From Candidatus Scalindua sp. (GTDB lineage Bacteria > Planctomycetota > Brocadiia > Brocadiales > Scalinduaceae): 44,480 bases of DNA. The position numbers were made by a program, and so were the translations under genes. The notes under the pieces were generated by a model. That model was not told the DNA's origin and made no database searches. It saw only the letters and a program-made list of their open reading frames with translations. Positions 8,908 to 17,186 of this stretch are shown one piece after another (positions within the stretch are counted from its first letter, which is position 1; every line of letters begins with the position of its first letter). The stretch covers positions 1 through 44,480 of the forward strand of contig JAIQZR010000013.1 of the NCBI GenBank assembly GCA_021777035.1, written 5' to 3'.

Positions 8908-11364
8908 ATGGATAAAAAAGGAATATATATTTTAGAAGTTTTTAAGAAAAAATGGTCTTTATCTATAGTCCTTGAGCAATTTAAATCCTCGTTGAAGGCT
9001 TTCGAAATCAAATCAATAAAGAAGAAAATGATACTTGTGTTTTTAATACTAGCACTTATTCCTTTGTTGGCAATGAGGTTAGTGGTTTATCCAAAAGCGC
9101 AGGATGCATTACGAACTTCTTTAATACAAAACCTGCAAAGTGTCGGACACAAGCAAGCGGAACTCATTAAAGGCTGGACAGAAGAAAGAAAGGGTGACGT
9201 AAGGGTTATTGCGGAAAATCCTTTTACGCTTCTTGCTTCCAGGGTAAGCATGAACGATAAACGGTTCTGGCGACTTTTGAGATATACTCACTACATAAGA
9301 TACGAGTATGGCTATAAGGAGGTTCTTATAAGTGATGCGGAAGGTATTATTCATGTCTCTACTCAAAAGGGTAGAATAGGTGCAGATATCTCTGAACTGG
9401 AATATTTTAAAAAGGCGATGGATGGAGAAACATTTGCGTCACAGATATATCCTTCAAAGGAGCTCGTTGAGAATAAATACGGCAGAATGGAAACAGGAGT
9501 TCCTACCATGGTTGTTGCAACTCCAATTACAGATCGAAATAAAATAATGGGTGTTGCGTGTCTCAGGGTTGATGTCGAGAAAATAAGCGAATTAATGAAA
9601 AGTATAAAGTTAGGCGCAAGCGGTGAAACCTATCTTATTAATAAGCAGGGCTATATGATAACAGAGTCTCGGTTCGCAACTGATTTAAGGAATGAGGGGC
9701 TGATAGAAGGAGGTACTACTCTTGAAACTAAACTAGTCAATCCTGAGGCAGGAAAATTGACAAAATCTGTTTCGGAATGTTTGAAAGGACACACAGGTTC
9801 TGATGGAGAAGGTTATTTAGATTATCGTGGTGTGAAGGTAATTGGTTTCTGGCAGTGGATTCCAGAGCTGGATTGGGGCGTAATTGCAGAGATTGATTAT
9901 GACGAAGGCTATATAGAAGTTAACAGACTTCGTAAAAGCGTTAATACGATTATGATTATCGTTTCTTTAGGAGTAGTGGTGCTTGCCGTTTTTATGGGTC
10001 AAAGGATGGTAGCTCCAATCCTCTATCTTACAGATGCAACCAGGAAAATGAATGCAGGTGACCTTACTCAAGAAGTAGATATTCATACCAAGGATGAAAT
10101 TGGCGAGCTTGCCGTTTCTTTTAACATGATGACAAGGACTATAGCAAAGAGAAATGAGGAGCTTCAAGCGTCAAATCTTTTTATGGAATCAATGTTTGAT
10201 GCCATAAGAGATCCTATGACAGTCCTGGACAAAGATGGGACTATCAAGCAGGTAAATAAAGTTGCAATGGACACCTACGGTGAAAATATTGTTGGGGAAA
10301 AATGTTTTTGCGTATATAAAGGTCGGGATTCTATTTGTGATCACTGTCCCACAATGAAGTCAATTGAAACCTTAGCGCCAGCTACAGCAGAGCACTATGT
10401 AGAGAGGGATAAGAAATATGTATTCATTGCCTCTTATCCCATCTTAAATAAAGATGGGAAGTTAGAATCAATAATAAAAATGGTTAGAGATATTACCGAG
10501 CAAAAAAAGCTTGAAAAAGAGCTCCAGGAGTATACTGCGAACCTGGAAAAAGTCGTTGAGGAGAGAACAGTAGATCTGAAATCAACAAATGAAGAACTGA
10601 AGCAACGAAGCGTCGAAATAGAGAGGGCCAATGAGGAGTTGCGTAGCCTTGATAAGATGAAAGACGTAATGATTCGAGATGTGACCCATGAATTAAAATC
10701 ACCGGTAGCGCAGGTTCAAATGGCCATAGATCTTTGGACCAATGAGGCCGCTAAGGAAAAAGTAGATAAAGAGAAGGGGAAAAAATTAAGCAAAATAATT
10801 GATGATAACATTCAGAGACTAAAGAAAACTATTCAAAGTATATTGGATTTATCAGTATTAGAGTCTGGCCGTGTTGCATATCAAAAGGAGAATTTGAATC
10901 TGGAGGAAATAGTACATCAAACGGAAGAGGGATTAAAGTTAATAGCTGAGAAGAAAGGGTTGGCATTAACAACGAGAATTCCTGACAAGCTTCCGGGCGT
11001 GTTGGGAGATAAAACGGAGATAACAAGAGTCGTTTCCAACTTAATAGATAATGCTATAAAATACTCTGAATCTGGAGAAATTGTGGTGTCTGTAGTGAGA
11101 AGGTCTAAGGGAATTGAAATAGCCGTTAAAGACCAAGGAATTGGTTTGATTACACCAAAGGAAAATTTTGATAAACTTTTTAGCAGGTTCTACCAGGAAA
11201 GAGCAAGTGCCGACGGTTCTGGTGTCGGCCTCGCTATTTGTAAGAAAATTGTAAATGCTCATGGTGGAAAAATTTGGGTTGAAAGCGAAGGTAAAGGAAA
11301 AGGTACAACGTTTAGGTTTACGTTGCCAGTCGGCACTAATGAACAAAAAAATCCAGCTGTCTAA
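8908..11364 (+). CDS. Membrane sensor histidine kinase: dCache, HAMP, PAS, HisKA, HATPase
   Basis: Hybrid-free two-component sensor. Numbering from the ATG at 8908: membrane helix about 41-62, extracytoplasmic Cache-type domain about 63-345 (WDWGV-like end at 322-326), second helix about 347-367, HAMP about 368-420, PAS about 425-530 and a coiled coil about 532-590. The HisKA domain has the phospho-acceptor H594 in THELKSP, and the ATPase domain has DNAIKYS, DQGIG (742-746) and GSGVGL (770-775). The PAS domain carries four clustered cysteines (C466, C468, C477, C480). I prefer the ATG at 8908 because GAGG lies 9 bases before it; a GTG at 8893 would overlap the stop of the flavoprotein gene and add five residues. 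The proximity implies co-transcription with the flavoproteins. The partner is probably the receiver gene 141 bases downstream. Confidence 0.92.
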   Translation: MDKKGIYILEVFKKKWSLSIVLEQFKSSLKAFEIKSIKKKMILVFLILALIPLLAMRLVVYPKAQDALRTSLIQNLQSVGHKQAELIKGWTEERKGDVRVIAENPFTLLASRVSMNDKRFWRLLRYTHYIRYEYGYKEVLISDAEGIIHVSTQKGRIGADISELEYFKKAMDGETFASQIYPSKELVENKYGRMETGVPTMVVATPITDRNKIMGVACLRVDVEKISELMKSIKLGASGETYLINKQGYMITESRFATDLRNEGLIEGGTTLETKLVNPEAGKLTKSVSECLKGHTGSDGEGYLDYRGVKVIGFWQWIPELDWGVIAEIDYDEGYIEVNRLRKSVNTIMIIVSLGVVVLAVFMGQRMVAPILYLTDATRKMNAGDLTQEVDIHTKDEIGELAVSFNMMTRTIAKRNEELQASNLFMESMFDAIRDPMTVLDKDGTIKQVNKVAMDTYGENIVGEKCFCVYKGRDSICDHCPTMKSIETLAPATAEHYVERDKKYVFIASYPILNKDGKLESIIKMVRDITEQKKLEKELQEYTANLEKVVEERTVDLKSTNEELKQRSVEIERANEELRSLDKMKDVMIRDVTHELKSPVAQVQMAIDLWTNEAAKEKVDKEKGKKLSKIIDDNIQRLKKTIQSILDLSVLESGRVAYQKENLNLEEIVHQTEEGLKLIAEKKGLALTTRIPDKLPGVLGDKTEITRVVSNLIDNAIKYSESGEIVVSVVRRSKGIEIAVKDQGIGLITPKENFDKLFSRFYQERASADGSGVGLAICKKIVNAHGGKIWVESEGKGKGTTFRFTLPVGTNEQKNPAV

Positions 11365-11505
11365 ATTCACGGCTGGAAGAGATTACATGATTTTAAAGGT
11401 GGAAATTTACAGTAAAATTTGTATAGTAGGTGTGCGGCTTGTTAGTAATAAATGTGCAAGGATTAGTGGATACAAATTTGTGAACTGATGAAGGGAGAAT
11501 AGAAA

Positions 11506-11871
11506 ATGGGAAAGACGATAATGATAGTTGAGGATGAGCAGGCATTTCACGACCTTTATACTATGATGCTGGAAGACACGGATTATGACATAATGCGCGC
11601 TTACGATGGAGACGAAGCATTGGCAAAATTAGAGGAAAAGAAGCCGGATTTAATTATTCTCGATATACTCTTGGATCTGGTAACCGGGGATACTTTTTTT
11701 CTTTATATAAAGGGCATGCCTGAATATTCCGATATTCCAGTTATTATATGTAGCAGTTTCTCGCAAAAGGCATATAAAAACTTAAAGGAGATGGATCCAA
11801 ATCTTGTGTTTCTTGAAAAGCCATTTACAAAAGAAAAAATGATTGAAGAGATACAAGCCAAGATAGGGTAA
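11506..11871 (+). CDS. Stand-alone response-regulator receiver domain
   Basis: A 121-aa CheY-like receiver without an output domain. The acidic pair E9-D10, the phospho-acceptor D53 (in LIILDILLD), the switch serine in CSS (82-84) and the K105-P106 pair are all present, so it should be phosphorylated. A GGGAGA ribosome site precedes the ATG. It follows the histidine kinase by 141 bases on the same strand and is its likely partner. With no DNA-binding domain it must act by protein contact or in a phosphorelay, so the path from this sensor to gene expression, if any, is not encoded here. Confidence 0.93.
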   Translation: MGKTIMIVEDEQAFHDLYTMMLEDTDYDIMRAYDGDEALAKLEEKKPDLIILDILLDLVTGDTFFLYIKGMPEYSDIPVIICSSFSQKAYKNLKEMDPNLVFLEKPFTKEKMIEEIQAKIG

Positions 11872-11962
11872 GAAAGTTGAAATTGTATAAGGCTATGGGA
11901 ACGGAGCAGTTTGGGCCGATTAAATCGTTATCTCTTTAAGTGCTTTAATCGCAGCTATCACG

Positions 11963-12481
11963 TTATGCCTTGTTTGAGAGTTGTTTGAGATAGCTGATAA
12001 ATTTAAAACAAAAGTTTGATAGCATTGCGTAATAAGAACAGTGGTGGTTTTCAACGGTTATTTTGTCGCCGATGCGGAGATCTCCTCCCTTGATAATCCT
12101 GCAACGGATACCGCCTTTGTCATTCATTGCGTTTTTCGCTCCAGTACCAATCCTTTTCTCCATATTATTACATGGATTACATCGGTCTTCAACGCGTACA
12201 AGTATTTGGCCCAGGCGTAAATAGCTACCAATCAGCTCATTCAGCATAATACCCTTAACCATGACCTGGCGTCTGCTTGCACCAGCAGGTATGTCATAGC
12301 CAAGTTTGCGAGATGTCGCTTCTATGGTTTCGGCGTCAATTAAAGTGATTTGTCCGATCTGGAATTTTTCTGAACGATAATCACCTGTAATCCCAAAGTT
12401 CGAACGCACGGTGACATGGTCACAAGATTCAGCAGAAGCACCTTTCTTTCGAACGATATGAATTGAAATAATTTCAGCCAT
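11963..12481 (-). CDS. MOSC-domain protein
   Basis: Small MOSC (molybdenum cofactor sulfurase C-terminal) domain protein; relatives carry sulfur for, or bind, pterin-metal cofactors. From the ATG at 12481 it is 172 aa. The conserved GITGDY is at 30-35, the ROV-type stretch around GASRRQVMV at 67-75 and the cysteine segment C101-N-P-C104, where the first cysteine would be the sulfur carrier. The last 30 residues beyond the domain are aromatic-rich and unremarkable. I chose the ATG at 12481, preceded by GGGA; a TTG at 12493 is possible. Its start overlaps the stop of the DUF2809 gene by 8 bases, so the two are translationally coupled. Molybdoenzymes such as nitrite oxidoreductase are central in anammox bacteria, but no direct link is visible here. 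Confidence 0.85.
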   Translation of the reverse strand: MAEIISIHIVRKKGASAESCDHVTVRSNFGITGDYRSEKFQIGQITLIDAETIEATSRKLGYDIPAGASRRQVMVKGIMLNELIGSYLRLGQILVRVEDRCNPCNNMEKRIGTGAKNAMNDKGGIRCRIIKGGDLRIGDKITVENHHCSYYAMLSNFCFKFISYLKQLSNKA

Positions 12482-12941
12482 GCTTGTTCCCAATTTTATC
12501 TAATTTTATTATTACCCAACCGGCAAAACTGCCGATAACGTAATGAGGGAAGTCCCACCAGACAAAGGTAGTACCAATTAATGTACTGCCTACAAATGTA
12601 GAACGGACAGATTCAAGGAATAAAGGGTGCCATAATTGCAGGCATTCCAAAAAACAGGTAATCCCCAAGACCGAGCATGCTACCCAAAAGGCAGTAACAT
12701 AGGGAAAGAATATAATTACTACAAAACACCAGAACATCTCGTAGAGGATACCACCTGCATAATTATTAAACCACCATGCACCTGTCCCCTTATAAAATTT
12801 ACTGGCGAAGCCAAGTGGAGTTATTATAAGAAGTAATATGAAGCTGTGCAAGCGCGGTTTGTTAAGCACTCTAGAGTTCCTTATCAATACATTATCTTTC
12901 TTTTCCTCTTGATGTAGTAGCGTTTGTCGGCAGGCAGTCAC
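12474..12941 (-). CDS. DUF2809 family membrane protein
   Basis: Small integral membrane protein of about 150 residues with four or five hydrophobic segments (about 30-47, 65-85, 85-103, 116-128 and 131-145). The combination YKGTGAWWFNNYAGGILYE (50-68), CLECLQLWHP and TTFVWWDFPHYVIG is the signature I recall for DUF2809, a family with no known function. It starts with GTG at 12941; an internal GTG (residue 18) is an alternative that would drop a charged leader. It is the first gene of a two-gene minus-strand unit with the MOSC protein. No promoter was recognised in the AT-rich region upstream. Confidence 0.8.
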   Translation of the reverse strand: MTACRQTLLHQEEKKDNVLIRNSRVLNKPRLHSFILLLIITPLGFASKFYKGTGAWWFNNYAGGILYEMFWCFVVIIFFPYVTAFWVACSVLGITCFLECLQLWHPLFLESVRSTFVGSTLIGTTFVWWDFPHYVIGSFAGWVIIKLDKIGNKHG

Positions 12942-12982
12942 GGTTTTAATTCTTATTGCCTAAAGGAATATGCTTGGTAGAC

Positions 12983-13007
12983 CTTGCCTTGCTAACAAAT
13001 TGTTGAT
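12983..13007 (+). repeat. Direct repeat copy A (25 bases)
   Basis: Starts with CTTGCCTTGCTAA and ends in TTGTTGAT. The same pattern recurs at 13929-13952 with one gap and two mismatches. The two copies are in the same orientation and bracket the stretch that holds two inverted-repeat elements and the ferredoxin gene. The 13-base identical start makes chance unlikely, but the function is unknown. Apart from this repeat, I see nothing in 12942-13162. Confidence 0.5.
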
Positions 13008-13162
13008 GAGGCGTTTAACTTTAGTACTCTTGCTAGTGTCATAAGAAATTGGCCACTACCTTATTTGGATTTATCAAATAATACAATATGCGAAACTCTA
13101 TTATATCGTATTAGGCGTAATTTGGTAAAAGTATTTTCTATTATATTAAATATAATGAGCGT

Positions 13163-13307
13163 CATCCGGTTAGGTTTTTGCGAGTAACACGTAGGGCAAT
13201 CCTTCAGGTTTGCTTTCGTACATAAATGGCAAGGCTAAAGCCACGCCCTACGTTTCTGCTGACGGTTCGGGTATAAAAAGCCGTACTTGCAAAAACTTAA
13301 CCGGATG
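13163..13307. repeat. MITE-like element 1 with 24-base terminal inverted repeats
   Basis: A 145-base non-coding element. Its left end (13163-13186, beginning CATCCGGTTAGG) is an inverted copy of its right end (13284-13307) with two mismatches in 24. A nested inverted repeat, CGTAGGGC at 13190-13197 and GCCCTACG at 13244-13251, lies inside, so the RNA or single strand could form a long hairpin. The right-hand 87 bases occur again, inverted, at 18253-18340. No transposase is present and no clear target duplication is seen beyond GT on both sides. Most likely a miniature transposon moved in trans. Confidence 0.8.
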
Positions 13308-13335
13308 GTGCTGCTATTGATTAAGAGTGAGGTTA

Positions 13336-13518
13336 AGGGTTCGCGAAAAAATAGCTTTACATTCTCGCGTCTCATTTTCAGGCCATCTTTGTTCGATATT
13401 CTCGTGCTGAATCCTCAGTGTAGCTTAGGCTACGCTTGCGATCCAGCCCGATCATATCGACCAAATCTGACCTAAACTTGAGCGCGATAGATTGTAAAGT
13501 TATTTTTTCGCGAACCCT
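13336..13518. repeat. MITE-like element 2 with about 30-base terminal inverted repeats
   Basis: A second, unrelated inverted-repeat element 28 bases after the first. The left end beginning AGGGTTCGCGAAAAAATA pairs with the right end (about 13489-13518) with two mismatches in 30, and the similarity continues imperfectly into GCGCT/CGCGT. A small internal hairpin, GTAGC-TTAG-GCTAC, lies near 13420-13433. A 62-codon open frame across both elements (13287-13475) looks like chance. The flanks are TTA and AAT, so a TA-rich target is possible, but no exact duplication can be set. Confidence 0.75.
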
Positions 13519-13602
13519 AATTAATTTTTCTTGTTGATTCATGGATAAGGTTTATTTAGAATTGGGCGTACATATCGATTGAGACACTTTTATATAGATT
13601 TG

Positions 13603-13812
13603 ATGGGAAAGATCATAATTAAGGAAGATAGATGCAAAGGTTGTGAACTTTGTATTGATGTATGTCCTTACGGGCTTTTAAAGATGTCTGTTACCGTGAA
13701 TAATTTTGGTTATCATACAGCACAATTTGTAAACGGTAACGGCCAAAAATGTACTGCTTGTAAATTTTGTGGAATGATGTGTCCAGACTACGCGATTGAT
13801 GTTTATGAATAA
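13603..13812 (+). CDS. 2x[4Fe-4S] ferredoxin, KorD-like
   Basis: A 69-aa ferredoxin with two CXXCXXCXXXC clusters: C11, C14, C17, C21 and C50, C53, C56, C60. The opening MGKIIIKEDRCKGCELC, the central GYHTA and the ending CPDYAIDVYE match the delta subunit (KorD) of 2-oxoglutarate:ferredoxin oxidoreductases. In that role it would pass electrons from the thiamine-diphosphate enzyme to a soluble ferredoxin. I use the ATG at 13603, which fits the family start; a TTG at 13579 is possible. No clear ribosome site is visible. No korA, korB or korC gene is adjacent (hslV follows), so it is either an orphan working in trans or a piece of a rearranged operon next to the mobile repeats. Confidence 0.85.
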   Translation: MGKIIIKEDRCKGCELCIDVCPYGLLKMSVTVNNFGYHTAQFVNGNGQKCTACKFCGMMCPDYAIDVYE

Positions 13813-13928
13813 CCTTGCCTCTGTTATTTTTTCTATGTACCGCAAAACCATTTCAATAAAGTAAGACCGTCCATCTCTTACCACCCACTTTGTGAAATTT
13901 TTCAAAATCTGTTTATTGTCAAAAGTTT

Positions 13929-13952
13929 CTTGCCTTGCTAATATTTGTTGAT
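13929..13952 (+). repeat. Direct repeat copy B (24 bases)
   Basis: Second copy of the CTTGCCTTGCTAA...TTGTTGAT pattern seen at 12983-13007, here 44 bases before hslV. It overlaps the possible hslV promoter, so it may be a shared promoter element rather than a mobile-element scar. Confidence 0.5.
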
Positions 13953-13957
13953 ATGAT
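13930..13957 (+). promoter_or_regulatory. Possible promoter of hslVU
   Basis: TTGCCT at 13930-13935 and TATGAT at 13952-13957 are separated by 16 bases, a weak sigma-70-like arrangement. It would start transcription about 30 bases before the hslV ATG. The rest of the 13813-13995 gap shows nothing else. It is not a clear heat-shock (sigma-32) promoter. Confidence 0.3.
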
Positions 13958-13995
13958 TACTTACTTAATTAATATTTTTGCTTAAGCTAATTTAA

Positions 13996-14526
13996 ATGTT
14001 TAGATCCACGACCATATTATCAGTACGGCATAATGGAGCGATTGCCATAGGTGGCGATGGGCAGGTTACGATGGGCTCCTTTGTAGTAAAAAAAGATGCC
14101 TGCAAGATACGCAAATTGTACCATGAAAAGGTTTTTGTCGGGTTTGCCGGGTCGGCGGCAGATGCATTTGCTCTAATGGAGAGATTTGAATCTAAACTAG
14201 AAAAATACCAGGGTAATGTGCTCAGGAGTGCACATGAACTTGCAAAGGACTGGCGTACAGATAAAATTTTGAGACGGCTAGAATCACTGTTGATAGCAGT
14301 AGATAAGGATTGTTCTCTCCTTGTTTCCGGTAATGGAGAAATAATTGAGCCTGATGACGGAATATTAGGAATCGGTTCCGGTGGTCAGTATGCGACTGCT
14401 GCTGCAAGGGCTTTGGTAAAACATTCTAAACTCAGCGCTAAACAGATAGTTGAGGAAGCATTAAAGATAACGGCAGATATATGTGTGTACACAAATGCAA
14501 ATATACGCGTGGAGGAAATTAAGTGA
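13996..14526 (+). CDS. hslV: ATP-dependent protease proteolytic subunit HslV (ClpQ)
   Basis: Threonine peptidase subunit of the HslUV (ClpYQ) protease; forms a double hexamer capped by HslU and degrades unfolded or tagged proteins in the cytoplasm. The sequence opens [12 protein letters not shown]5 of the TT pair is the expected N-terminal nucleophile after removal of the short propeptide. GGDGQVTMG (19-27), [10 protein letters not shown] and [14 protein letters not shown] are standard HslV blocks. The length of 176 aa is typical. The stop codon TGA overlaps the GTG start of hslU in the usual coupled operon. Confidence 0.97.
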   Translation: MFRSTTILSVRHNGAIAIGGDGQVTMGSFVVKKDACKIRKLYHEKVFVGFAGSAADAFALMERFESKLEKYQGNVLRSAHELAKDWRTDKILRRLESLLIAVDKDCSLLVSGNGEIIEPDDGILGIGSGGQYATAAARALVKHSKLSAKQIVEEALKITADICVYTNANIRVEEIK

Positions 14527-15896
14527 GGGAGTTGACCCCAAAAAAGATAGTTGAAGCATTGGACAAATATATAGTAGGTCAAAATGAGGCAAAGCGGGCA
14601 GTCGCTATCGCAATAAGAAATCGATGGAGAAGGTTACAGCTTTCTGATGAAATGCGTGAGGAGGTAATGCCCAAAAATATTATAATGATAGGTCCTACTG
14701 GTGTGGGGAAAACCGAAATTGCACGTAGAATAGCAAACTTGGTAAAGGCCCCTTTCCTGAAGGTGGAGGCATCTAAATATACAGAGGTAGGTTACCACGG
14801 ACGTGATGTGGAGTCCATGATAAGAGATATCGTAGAGATAGCCGTTAATATGGTACGAACAGAGCAGATAGAGAAAGTTAGTAAAAAGGCAGAGACGAAT
14901 ACCGAAGAAAGATTGTTGGATTTACTGCTCCCATTACCAGAAGCCAGGGAAAAGACGGAAGTTGATAGAGGGGAAGGTGTAGATGGTGACAAGGAGACGG
15001 CAGTTTCTGCTGTAGAAAAGCAGGAAACAACTCGCGAGAAATTCAGGAATAAGTTGCGACAGGGTAAATTGGAAGATCGTGTGGTGGAAATTAAAACACA
15101 AGAAAAACCGATTGTCATGCAGGGAGTTATTGCAGGGATAGAGGAAATGGGAGTCGATTTTCAGAATGTAATTGAAAAAATGATACCGGCAAAGACCCAG
15201 ATAAAAAAGACACTGATAAGTGAGGCCCGCAAAATTATTAAGCAGGAAGAAGCAGAGAAACTAATCGATAAAGAAAAGGTCACAAAGGACGCATTGCACC
15301 GTGCCGAGAATATGGGAATAGTCTTCATAGATGAATTGGACAAGGTTGCAAGTCGCGAATCAGGTCATGGGCCAGATATATCCCGTGAGGGAGTACAGAG
15401 AGATATATTGCCAATTGTGGAGGGCTCTACTGTTGTTACCAGATATGGTATGGTTAAGACTGACAGGATCCTGTTTATAGCTGCCGGTGCGTTTCACGTT
15501 TCAAAGCCTTCAGATTTAATACCTGAGCTTCAAGGCAGATTTCCAATAAGGGTTGAACTGAAAGAGCTAGGCAAAGAAGAGTTTATCAGGATACTCACAG
15601 AGCCTAAAAATGCACTGATAAAACAATATACTGAGTTACTGAAAACTGAGAATGTAAATCTCCAGTTTAAAAAAGATGCAATTGAAGAAATAACTGATAT
15701 GGCCGTTAAAATAAACAAAAGAAGTCAAAGTATTGGTGCAAGAAGACTGCATACTGTTATGGAAAAATTATTGGAAGATGCTTCTTTTGACGCACCAGAT
15801 TTAAATGATAAGGATATAGTAGTTGATGCTAAATACGTGCGGGATAAGATGAAAGATATTGTAAAAGATGAAGATTTAACAAAATATATTCTGTGA
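14523..15896 (+). CDS. hslU: ATP-dependent protease ATPase subunit HslU (ClpY)
   Basis: AAA+ unfoldase that feeds substrates into HslV. Walker A GPTGVGKT is at 57-64 and Walker B GIVFIDEL at 265-272. An intermediate (I) domain spans about 110-245, and the C-terminal tail ends KYIL, the peptide that inserts into HslV. The length of 457 aa is normal. The substrate-gripping pore loop reads GYHG (90-93) instead of the near-invariant GYVG, a His for Val change at residue 92. The start is GTG at 14523, overlapping the hslV stop by three bases, so the pair is translationally coupled. Confidence 0.97.
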   Translation: MRELTPKKIVEALDKYIVGQNEAKRAVAIAIRNRWRRLQLSDEMREEVMPKNIIMIGPTGVGKTEIARRIANLVKAPFLKVEASKYTEVGYHGRDVESMIRDIVEIAVNMVRTEQIEKVSKKAETNTEERLLDLLLPLPEAREKTEVDRGEGVDGDKETAVSAVEKQETTREKFRNKLRQGKLEDRVVEIKTQEKPIVMQGVIAGIEEMGVDFQNVIEKMIPAKTQIKKTLISEARKIIKQEEAEKLIDKEKVTKDALHRAENMGIVFIDELDKVASRESGHGPDISREGVQRDILPIVEGSTVVTRYGMVKTDRILFIAAGAFHVSKPSDLIPELQGRFPIRVELKELGKEEFIRILTEPKNALIKQYTELLKTENVNLQFKKDAIEEITDMAVKINKRSQSIGARRLHTVMEKLLEDASFDAPDLNDKDIVVDAKYVRDKMKDIVKDEDLTKYIL

Positions 15897-15976
15897 TCTT
15901 TAAATGTCTTTAATGCTGAGGGGCATTCTATTCGTGCTATGCCGGTTATAATATTAAATTTTCTTATTATTAAGAT

Positions 15977-17119
15977 TTGAATCGAAATAATAAACGGAAA
16001 ATCAATGTTGTTCATCTTGTTGAAGAGCTGACTATTGGTGGTCTCGAAAAGATTTTGACTACTATAGTATTGTACTTGAATAAAGAAAAGTATAACGTTT
16101 CTGTCTGGTGTTTGCGTGAAGGTGGTTTTTTTGCCGATGAATTAATAAAAGAAGGTATTGATGTTAAGGTGCTTCACATTTCAACGTCTAGAAATCCGTT
16201 AAACATATACAAATTATACAAACTCCTTAAAAACCGCAAATTTGATGTAATACACACTCACGCATATTCTGCCGGAACGATAGGAAGGATAAGTGCATTT
16301 CTTGCCGGCGTACCCGTAATAATATCTCATAACCAGAACGTTTACGGCCATTATAATAAATACTATCACTTTATGGAATGGCTCTTGAGTCACGTTACAG
16401 ACAGCATAATATGCGTCTCAGACATGGTAAAAAAGTTTACAAATGAAACTCAGGGAATTGACACTAAAAGGTTGGTAACAATTTACAATGGTATAGAAAA
16501 TATTCGTAGTGTGTCTGGGGAAAAAACTTCTGACCTCAAGAAAGAATTAGGCATCCCTGTAAATAATTCAGTTATAGGTACAGTCGCTCAATTTAGTGGG
16601 AAAAAGGGGCTTGGCTATCTTATAAAATCTGCTTCCATCTTATTAAAGCATCGAAAAGATGTTAATTTTTTATTGGTAGGGGATGGCACAACAAAGGATG
16701 AGTTGAAATATCTTTGCCATAACCTGAAAATAGAAAATAATGTGGTCTTTGCCGGAGAACGGAGCGATATACCGGAGATGTTATCACTAATTGATATATT
16801 TGTTCTACCGTCTATAACAGAGGGGTTGCCACTGGCCTTACTGGAGGCAATGGCATGCGGCAAGCCTGTTGTTGCGACAAGCGTAGGCGGTGTCCCTGAG
16901 ATTGTTAAGAATGGGTTAAATGGTATACTTGTACAACCAAAGGATCCTGAGGCTCTTCATGGCGCAATGAAGGAGTTGCTGAATAATGCAGACATGAGAG
17001 AAAAGATGGGTCATGAGGGAAGGATGATATGTGAAAAGGGTTTTAGTTCCAGGGTGATGGTTGATAGGATTGAAGACTTATATGACACATTATTTGAGAG
17101 AAAAACGAAGCGGCATTAG
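15977..17119 (+). CDS. Glycosyltransferase family 4
   Basis: GT-B fold retaining glycosyltransferase, 380 aa, probably adding a sugar from a nucleotide-sugar donor to a lipid-linked glycan on the cytoplasmic side. The N-terminal half has LTIGGLEK (18-25), HTHAYSAG (93-100) and a YNGIE hinge (170-174). The C-terminal half has the donor-site E282-x7-E290 (TEGLPLALLEA) followed by GKPVVAT and GGVPEIV. The start is TTG at 15977, with no strong ribosome site. It sits 80 bases after hslU and converges with the next gene, and marks the beginning of the surface-glycan island. The acceptor sugar cannot be told from sequence. Confidence 0.9.
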   Translation: MNRNNKRKINVVHLVEELTIGGLEKILTTIVLYLNKEKYNVSVWCLREGGFFADELIKEGIDVKVLHISTSRNPLNIYKLYKLLKNRKFDVIHTHAYSAGTIGRISAFLAGVPVIISHNQNVYGHYNKYYHFMEWLLSHVTDSIICVSDMVKKFTNETQGIDTKRLVTIYNGIENIRSVSGEKTSDLKKELGIPVNNSVIGTVAQFSGKKGLGYLIKSASILLKHRKDVNFLLVGDGTTKDELKYLCHNLKIENNVVFAGERSDIPEMLSLIDIFVLPSITEGLPLALLEAMACGKPVVATSVGGVPEIVKNGLNGILVQPKDPEALHGAMKELLNNADMREKMGHEGRMICEKGFSSRVMVDRIEDLYDTLFERKTKRH

Positions 17120-17186
17120 TATAATTCTAAAATAAGGAAAGATTATCAGGGGTATATTCATATAGGCTCAAATGCCAGTGAAGGCA

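Noticed and set aside
11255-11488. 77-codon open frame after the histidine kinase
   Set aside because: Two thirds of it overlaps the kinase ATPase domain in another frame; the remainder is not protein-like and has no ribosome site.
11918-11950. CGATTAAA/TTTAATCG inverted repeat between the receiver and MOSC genes as a terminator
   Set aside because: The arms are eight AT-rich bases with a long loop and no T-run after them.
13287-13475. 62-codon open frame on the plus strand
   Set aside because: It lies across two non-coding inverted-repeat elements, has no ribosome site and no recognisable protein pattern.
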